DNA from: an uncultured Candidatus Saccharibacteria bacterium
GTDB lineage: Bacteria; Patescibacteriota; Saccharimonadia; Saccharimonadales; Saccharimonadaceae
Assembly: GCA_938036915.1 (NCBI GenBank)
Contig: CALHVV010000002.1
Span: 1-8,054 of the forward strand
Reading direction: 5' to 3'
DNA length: 8,054 bases
Made by a program: the position numbers and the translations under genes. This document shows positions 1 through 3,636 of this stretch, one piece after another. The notes under the pieces were generated by a model. That model was given only the letters and a program-made list of their open reading frames with translations, was not told the DNA's origin and did not search any database. Numbering within the stretch: position 1 is the first letter of the stretch; each line of letters starts with the position of its first letter.

Positions 1-1013
1 TGACGGGTTTTGATGCCACAACGTTGAATACGCTGTGGGTTGATAAAAACTTGCGGATGCATGGGCTGATTCAGGCGTATTCGCGGACGAATCGTATCCT
101 TAATTCGATCAAAACATATGGCAATATCGTGACATTTCGCAATTTGGAGAAGGCGACTAACGAGGCGTTGGCACTGTTTGGTGACAAAGAGGCGAAAGGT
201 GTTGTATTGCTGCGTCCTTTCCGGGATTATTATGAGGGTTATGAGGCTGCTGGCAAGGAAACGCCGGGTTATGTTGATTTGATTGCGGAGCTAAAAGATA
301 AATTTCCAGTGGGCGAGATGATTACTGGTGAGCAAGAACAAAAGGAATTTGTAAAGCTGTATGGTGCAATTCTGAGGCTAAAGAATATTCTGTCTAGCTT
401 CGACGAGTTTATTGGCCAAGAGATTTTGAGTCAGCGAGATGTGCAAGATTATCACAGCATGTACATTGATCTCTACAATGAACTGCGGCCGAAATCTGAT
501 GAGAGCAAGGAGAATATCAATGACGATGTGATATTTGAAATGGAGCTTATCAAGCAGGTTGAAATAAATATTGATTACATCCTGGAATTGATTCGGCAGT
601 ATCACGATAGCCATTTGAACAATAAAGAGATTTTAGTCGATATTAATAAAGCCGTTAACTCATCTATAGAGTTGCGTAATAAAAAGGATTTGATCGAGCA
701 ATTTATCACCTCGCTTACCGTTGATAGTTCGGTTGACGGTGATTGGCAGGAGTTTGTAAAATCAAGGAAAATCAAAGAACTAGACCAGATTATTGATGAT
801 GAAAAATTAGATAAAAAAGCGACATATAGGTTTGTTGAAAATGCTTTTCGCGACGGATACATACAATCAACCGGCACAGGTCTATCGCGGATACTGCCAC
901 CAATGTCGCGTTTTTCGCCTAGTGGAGAGCGTAGCAAAAAACGTGAAACAGTGCTGGAAAAATTGAGATATTTCTTTGATCGATTCTTTGATGTTTCGAA
1001 TGAGAGCTTATAG
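1..1013 (+). CDS. hsdR: Type I restriction enzyme R subunit (HsdR), C-terminal part, 5' end outside window
   Basis: This is the last ~336 residues of HsdR, the ATP-dependent translocase/nuclease subunit of a type I restriction-modification complex, which works with HsdM and HsdS on foreign DNA in the cytoplasm. The reading frame is open from the first base (first full codon at 3), so the gene starts upstream; a TTG at 24 lies inside the gene and is not a start. The visible part begins at the end of the helicase core: LTGFDATTLNTLWVDK, then motif VI, QAYSRTNRI (codons 72-98), whose two arginines normally contact ATP. The rest is the mostly helical C-terminal domain of EcoR124I-type HsdR, ending in the family-like 'ILPPMSRFSPSGER..KRETVLEKL..FFDRFF'. 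The 3' end therefore appears intact. The nuclease domain and helicase motifs I-V cannot be seen. The DNA is AT-rich relative to the 3205-6582 operon, as is common for mobile defence genes. The next gene follows after 27 bases. Confidence 0.93.
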   Translation, partial: TGFDATTLNTLWVDKNLRMHGLIQAYSRTNRILNSIKTYGNIVTFRNLEKATNEALALFGDKEAKGVVLLRPFRDYYEGYEAAGKETPGYVDLIAELKDKFPVGEMITGEQEQKEFVKLYGAILRLKNILSSFDEFIGQEILSQRDVQDYHSMYIDLYNELRPKSDESKENINDDVIFEMELIKQVEINIDYILELIRQYHDSHLNNKEILVDINKAVNSSIELRNKKDLIEQFITSLTVDSSVDGDWQEFVKSRKIKELDQIIDDEKLDKKATYRFVENAFRDGYIQSTGTGLSRILPPMSRFSPSGERSKKRETVLEKLRYFFDRFFDVSNESL

Positions 1014-1040
1014 AGTGCGGAAAGTAGAGGGCTTGGCTCC

Positions 1041-1274
1041 ATGAAAATCCCCGTCACAATCAAACCCAACTCCCGCCACCGCGAAGAAGTCGTGGTGGGT
1101 AGCGACGGCGTGTATATCATCTACACTAAAGCGCCGGCGATTGAAGGCCGAGCGAATGAGGCGGCCATTAAGTTATTAGCCAAATATTTTGGCGTGCCGC
1201 AGTCTGGGGTAAGGCTGGTGCGCGGGGCGGCGTCAAAGCATAAGGTATTTAATATCGATAGTGCAGTTCTATAA
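1041..1274 (+). CDS. DUF167 / YggU family protein
   Basis: A 77-residue protein of the DUF167 (YggU/UPF0235) family, a small alpha/beta fold of unknown biochemical role that is widespread in bacteria. The family signature runs the whole length: 'VTIKPNSR' near residues 5-12, the strand 'VYIIYTKAPAIEGRANEAAIKLLAKYFGV' at about 24-52 with the characteristic AP-x-x-G-x-AN core, and 'VRLVRGAASKHKVFNI' at 57-72 with the conserved G-x-x-S-x-x-K. It is somewhat shorter than the roughly 95-100 residues of Escherichia coli YggU, mainly at the ends. The ATG at 1041 has a modest purine-rich AGAGGG about 9-10 bases upstream. It lies 27 bases after hsdR on the same strand and could be co-transcribed with it, though nothing suggests a restriction role. 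It converges with the minus-strand deacetylase gene. Confidence 0.9.
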   Translation: MKIPVTIKPNSRHREEVVVGSDGVYIIYTKAPAIEGRANEAAIKLLAKYFGVPQSGVRLVRGAASKHKVFNIDSAVL

Positions 1275-1288
1275 AACACACAACTGGC

Positions 1289-1306
1289 CTGGTACAGAGT
1301 ACCCAG
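1289..1306 (+). terminator. Short hairpin downstream of the DUF167 gene
   Basis: CTGGTAC, a 3-base loop AGA, then GTACC-C-AG form a 7-bp stem with one bulged C, 15 bases after the DUF167 stop. There is no run of T after it on the plus strand, so a classical intrinsic terminator is not supported. Read on the minus strand, a T-rich stretch (TTGTGTGTTTTAT) begins about 4 bases beyond the stem, so it could weakly end transcription coming from the right. Confidence 0.3.
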
Positions 1307-1311
1307 CAAAA

Positions 1312-1341
1312 ATGACAATGTAGCTTTTTGCAAAATATACT
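1312..1341 (+). promoter_or_regulatory. Sigma-70-type promoter with no recognised gene behind it
   Basis: ATGACA (1312-1317, 5/6 match to TTGACA) is separated by 18 bases from TATACT (1336-1341, 5/6 match to TATAAT). The predicted start of transcription is about 1348, running rightwards into a region without a recognised gene and then antisense to the 3' end of the deacetylase. Confidence 0.5.
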
Positions 1342-1379
1342 AAGGTTTAGTGTATATCAGAAAAGTGAGGCGCGATAAA

Positions 1380-1454
1380 ATGCTGGAACGTAAATTACCG
1401 AATATCTACGCCTTCCTTCCGCAAGAGCTTGCCTCGTCTTATCTTATTAGATAA
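1380..1454 (+). CDS. Possible micro-ORF (24 residues)
   Basis: ATG at 1380 opens a 24-codon frame ending in TAA at 1452-1454. GAGG at 1367-1370, 9 bases before the ATG, could serve as a ribosome site, and the promoter at 1312-1341 would give a leader of about 32 bases. The same frame can also begin at GTG 1350, two bases after the expected transcription start, which would give a near-leaderless 34-residue basic peptide. I do not recognise the peptide. A 6-bp stem-loop overlaps the stop codon. Length alone is not evidence of coding, and the minus strand is open over nearly the same bases, so this is only a candidate. Confidence 0.2.
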   Translation: MLERKLPNIYAFLPQELASSYLIR

Positions 1455-1546
1455 AGTGATGACACCCATAATTAATCCGGTAGGTTTTCATTACAGTGCA
1501 TTAATCTGCTTTTGCAATGCCGACGTGCACAAGCCGTAAGAAAGAA

Positions 1547-1622
1547 GGGCAAGACACTCAAAGAATCGTAATATTCAGGTGTATATTCCTACGGATAGTT
1601 GACACCTGGTGCAGTCTTGCCC
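1547..1622 (-). terminator. Nested inverted repeat with T-rich tail at the 3' end of the deacetylase gene
   Basis: On the minus strand, GGGCAAGAC (1622-1614) pairs perfectly with GTCTTGCCC (1555-1547), and inside it CAGGTGT (1608-1602... read leftwards) pairs with ACACCTG (1582-1576). The outer stem is followed directly by TTCTTTCTT, as in an intrinsic terminator. The right-hand arms lie within the last codons of the deacetylase gene, so the structure spans the stop codon. The weak points are the long 58-base interval between the outer arms and an imperfect T tract. Confidence 0.42.
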
Positions 1623-3103
1623 AGTAGCGTCTGCACGGTGACGAAGCGATAGCCTTGCTGCTTGAGCGTGCTGAGGATACAGGGCACAGCATTCACAGAG
1701 GTGGGGTGGATGTCGTGCATGAGGATGATAGCGCCTGGCCGCGCACCAGCAACGGCACGGTTGCAGACGATGGTGCTATTGCGATCGGCCCAGTCGCGTG
1801 TATCGACCGACCACAAGATAGAGGCCATACCGCGCTGGCGCAGTTGCTCGAGGACGACACTATTCACCGCGCCATATGGTGGGCGCATGATAGTCGGTGC
1901 AACGCCTGTTGCTTGGGTGATGGCGCTGTTGGTTCGGTCGATCTCGCTACCGATTGCTTCTGCACTATACTGCGGCAAAACCGGATGGCTCCACGAGTGA
2001 TTACCGAGCTGGTGGCCACTGGTATGGATGCGGCGCGCGACGTCAGCACGAGCTGCAACTTTGCTGCCAATCATGAAGAATGTGCCTTTTGCGCCGTATT
2101 GGTCTAGGGTATCAAGCAGCTCGTTGGTGTATGGTCCAGGCCCGTCGTCGAAGGTGAGGGCGATGCAGGCTTGGGCGCAAGATCCAGAAGGTGCTGGTGC
2201 GGCTGGTGCAGGGGTAGCAATTGGCTTGGGCTGCGGCTTGGGCAGGGCAGGAATGGTGGCAATTTGCCGCGCCTGGGTGGTTTGCAATGCAGCGAGGATA
2301 CTGGTGAAGGGGAGAGAGATCGTCATTGTGCCATACGATGACGGCACGAGCGCAGCTTGGCTAAAGGGCCAGGCAAGTGTATTGTCATTGGTGATAATGA
2401 AGTTGGTGAGTGCGTCCTCTGTGACCATTTCGCCAAGATCGACGGCTGGCTGCTGGCGCTCGGCAATCGTGGCAGCGACGGAGCGCTGCGCAGCGTCAAT
2501 GACGGTGCGGAGGTATGTGGTATTACCACCAACAAGGTCGCGCAGGGTGATGGCCGTGCCCGTCTGCTTGTTGAATGTCCAAAATCGGGTGAAGCTGGCG
2601 GGGTGAGCGCCATGGGTGTCTTGGTTAGCTTGGATAATAACGGATAGGGCAGTATTGGTATTGTGGGTAATTTGGTAACTGATTGCCTCAGTCATTGGTC
2701 GATGGAAGGTGCGGCCGGCCGCGACGCTTTGGCGAAACTCATGGTCAAGCTGATCGATGGCGCTCGCGATAGTAGTGTCGATCGTGTTATTGCCTGTCAG
2801 TGGATATTCAAGCGAAACCTTTTCTTTAGTAGAAGTGCGGCTGACCAGCTTCGAGCGGATACCTTGGTAGTGCGAATCGACGAAGGAGTATTTCTCGTCT
2901 GTTTTGTCGGTTGCGCGTGCGGCTGGTGGGGAAGGCTGTGGTGCAGCAGGGCGCACCACGTGAACGATAATAAGGGTGACAACGAGGCCACATAATGCAC
3001 AGGCAAGTAGTGCAAGCAAGATAACCATGCGCCGCCGCGCTTGCGTGCAGCGCTGTTGGTGCCGCTGCAAGCGTGATGCTGGTGAGGGAGATTGATGCTC
3101 CAT
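1589..3103 (-). CDS. Membrane-anchored peptidoglycan/polysaccharide deacetylase (DUF3298 + NodB)
   Basis: A 504-residue extracytoplasmic carbohydrate esterase family 4 enzyme, expected to remove acetyl groups from amino sugars of peptidoglycan or another surface glycan. An Arg-rich cytoplasmic start (1-25) is followed by one membrane helix (about 26-50), giving an N-in, C-out topology. Residues ~95-275 match the DUF4163/DUF3298 pattern seen in PdaC and RsiV ('WTFNKQTGTAITLRDLV', 'FIITNDNTLAWPF', 'GTMTISLPFTSIL'). A Pro/Ala linker (285-306) leads to the NodB domain (~310-495). All NodB motifs are present: TFDDGPGP (catalytic base D319, metal ligand D320), the metal histidines H369 and H373 in NHSWSHP, RPPYG (407-411), DTRDW (434-438) and LMHDIH with catalytic H463. 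The enzyme should be active. C309/C313 and C447/C475 may form disulfides outside the cell. No Shine-Dalgarno site precedes the ATG at 3103; a TATACT box 6 bases upstream suggests leaderless translation. It is divergent from the secretion operon. The exact substrate (MurNAc or GlcNAc) cannot be told from sequence. Confidence 0.93.
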   Translation of the reverse strand: MEHQSPSPASRLQRHQQRCTQARRRMVILLALLACALCGLVVTLIIVHVVRPAAPQPSPPAARATDKTDEKYSFVDSHYQGIRSKLVSRTSTKEKVSLEYPLTGNNTIDTTIASAIDQLDHEFRQSVAAGRTFHRPMTEAISYQITHNTNTALSVIIQANQDTHGAHPASFTRFWTFNKQTGTAITLRDLVGGNTTYLRTVIDAAQRSVAATIAERQQPAVDLGEMVTEDALTNFIITNDNTLAWPFSQAALVPSSYGTMTISLPFTSILAALQTTQARQIATIPALPKPQPKPIATPAPAAPAPSGSCAQACIALTFDDGPGPYTNELLDTLDQYGAKGTFFMIGSKVAARADVARRIHTSGHQLGNHSWSHPVLPQYSAEAIGSEIDRTNSAITQATGVAPTIMRPPYGAVNSVVLEQLRQRGMASILWSVDTRDWADRNSTIVCNRAVAGARPGAIILMHDIHPTSVNAVPCILSTLKQQGYRFVTVQTLLGKTAPGVNYP

Positions 3104-3118
3104 ACCGCTAGTATAGCA
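3104..3118 (-). promoter_or_regulatory. Extended -10 promoter of the deacetylase, giving a leaderless mRNA
   Basis: On the minus strand TGC-TATACT is an extended -10 element; TATACT occupies 3115-3110. Exactly 6 bases separate it from the ATG (A at 3103), so transcription is expected to begin at or within a base of the start codon. The -35 region (around 3133-3138) resembles the consensus poorly, which the extended -10 would offset. Confidence 0.55.
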
Positions 3119-3124
3119 AAATAA

Positions 3125-3160
3125 TGAGCATAAGCGCCATAGATATGATGATTATGCTCA
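3125..3160. promoter_or_regulatory. Perfect 9-bp inverted repeat between divergent promoters (candidate operator)
   Basis: TGAGCATAA (3125-3133) and TTATGCTCA (3152-3160) are exact inverse complements separated by 18 bases, with 27 bp between arm centres. The left arm falls in the spacer and -35 edge of the deacetylase promoter; the right arm lies just upstream of the -35 position of the opposite promoter. The region should not be transcribed, so a dimeric regulator site is a better explanation than an RNA hairpin. Confidence 0.45.
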
Positions 3161-3164
3161 CACC

Positions 3165-3193
3165 TATTGCACCAGCGCAGCCTATGGTATAAT
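3165..3193 (+). promoter_or_regulatory. Extended -10 promoter of the secretion operon
   Basis: TGG-TATAAT is an extended -10 with a perfect hexamer at 3188-3193. The -35 is weak (TATTGC at 3165-3170 with 17-base spacing, or TTGCAC at 3167 with 15). The start of transcription is predicted near 3200, only about 5 bases before the ATG at 3205, leaving no room for a Shine-Dalgarno site. Confidence 0.6.
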
Positions 3194-3204
3194 TTAGGCA
3201 GAAT

Positions 3205-3636
3205 ATGGGACCACAACAGCCGCGATTCAATAGTTTTCCTGAGCAGCCTCGGGCAAACAACCAGAATATCTACCGTTCGCCAGCGCCTCAGGCGCACGAG
3301 CGGCTTCCTGCGCTGATGCCCGAGCGTCGGAGTGAGCAACAACCCGCCGATGCGCACGAGATGATGTCAATGATCCCGCAGCAGAGCCTCACGCTGCCAG
3401 CTCTTCCTACCACAGTTATTGCTGCGCCACAGCCCGACCCAGATACGACTGTCACAGCTGCTCCAGCAACCGCTGCAGACGAAGATCTGATCGAGAAAGA
3501 CTGGGTTATCAAGCTCAAGCAGATCATTAAGGACACCCAAGATGACCCCTACCAGCGCGAGCAGCAGGTCAGTGCTCTGCAGCGCGACTATATCTACAAA
3601 CGCTATGGGCGCAAAATTGGCGCAACGGAGAACTAG
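3205..3636 (+). CDS. Small conserved protein upstream of the VirD4-like ATPase
   Basis: A 143-residue soluble protein with no signal peptide or membrane helix. Residues 1-90 are low-complexity, rich in Pro, Gln and Ala and probably disordered. Residues ~92-140 form a compact charged helical domain with the pattern DLIEKDW...IIKDTQDDPYQREQ...LQRDYIYKRYG. I recall closely similar C-terminal domains ('EKxWVxKAKxIIExTxxDPYxQ...DYxxKRY') beside type IV secretion-like genes in Patescibacteria, but cannot search to confirm. The gene is the first of a tight operon: its TAG (3634-3636) directly abuts the ATG of the ATPase gene, and GGAG at 3627-3630, inside this gene, serves the next one. This suggests a partner or adaptor for the ATPase. 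Its own mRNA should carry a leader of only about 5 bases. Function is unknown; coding status is well supported by operon position and the conserved-looking C-terminus. Confidence 0.8.
   Translation: MGPQQPRFNSFPEQPRANNQNIYRSPAPQAHERLPALMPERRSEQQPADAHEMMSMIPQQSLTLPALPTTVIAAPQPDPDTTVTAAPATAADEDLIEKDWVIKLKQIIKDTQDDPYQREQQVSALQRDYIYKRYGRKIGATEN

Larger units (their letters stand above)
1275..1588. other. 314-base convergent intergenic region without a recognised gene
   Basis: This gap lies between the convergent DUF167 and deacetylase genes. From left to right it holds the hairpin at 1289-1306, a well-formed plus-strand promoter (1312-1341), a possible micro-ORF (1380-1454) with small stem-loops at 1421-1432 and 1439-1454 (TTATCT, TATT, AGATAA), and the left arms of the nested inverted repeat that probably ends the deacetylase transcript. 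I see no tRNA, no SRP, tmRNA or RNase P signature, no insertion sequence end and no long tandem repeat. A second 24-codon frame on the minus strand (1395-1469) covers almost the same bases as the micro-ORF, so coding signal here is weak. A small regulatory RNA starting near 1348 is possible but unproven. Confidence 0.6.

Noticed and set aside
602..1120. A 172-codon minus-strand frame
   Set aside because: It is antisense to hsdR and the start of the DUF167 gene, both of which match known families.
2028..2606. A 192-codon plus-strand frame
   Set aside because: It is antisense to the deacetylase NodB/DUF3298 coding region, has no promoter or ribosome site I can see, and no family resemblance.
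2797..3357. A 186-codon minus-strand frame crossing the divergent control region
   Set aside because: It would overlap the start of the deacetylase in another frame and run antisense to the 143-residue gene, and its low-complexity translation is unlike any protein I know.
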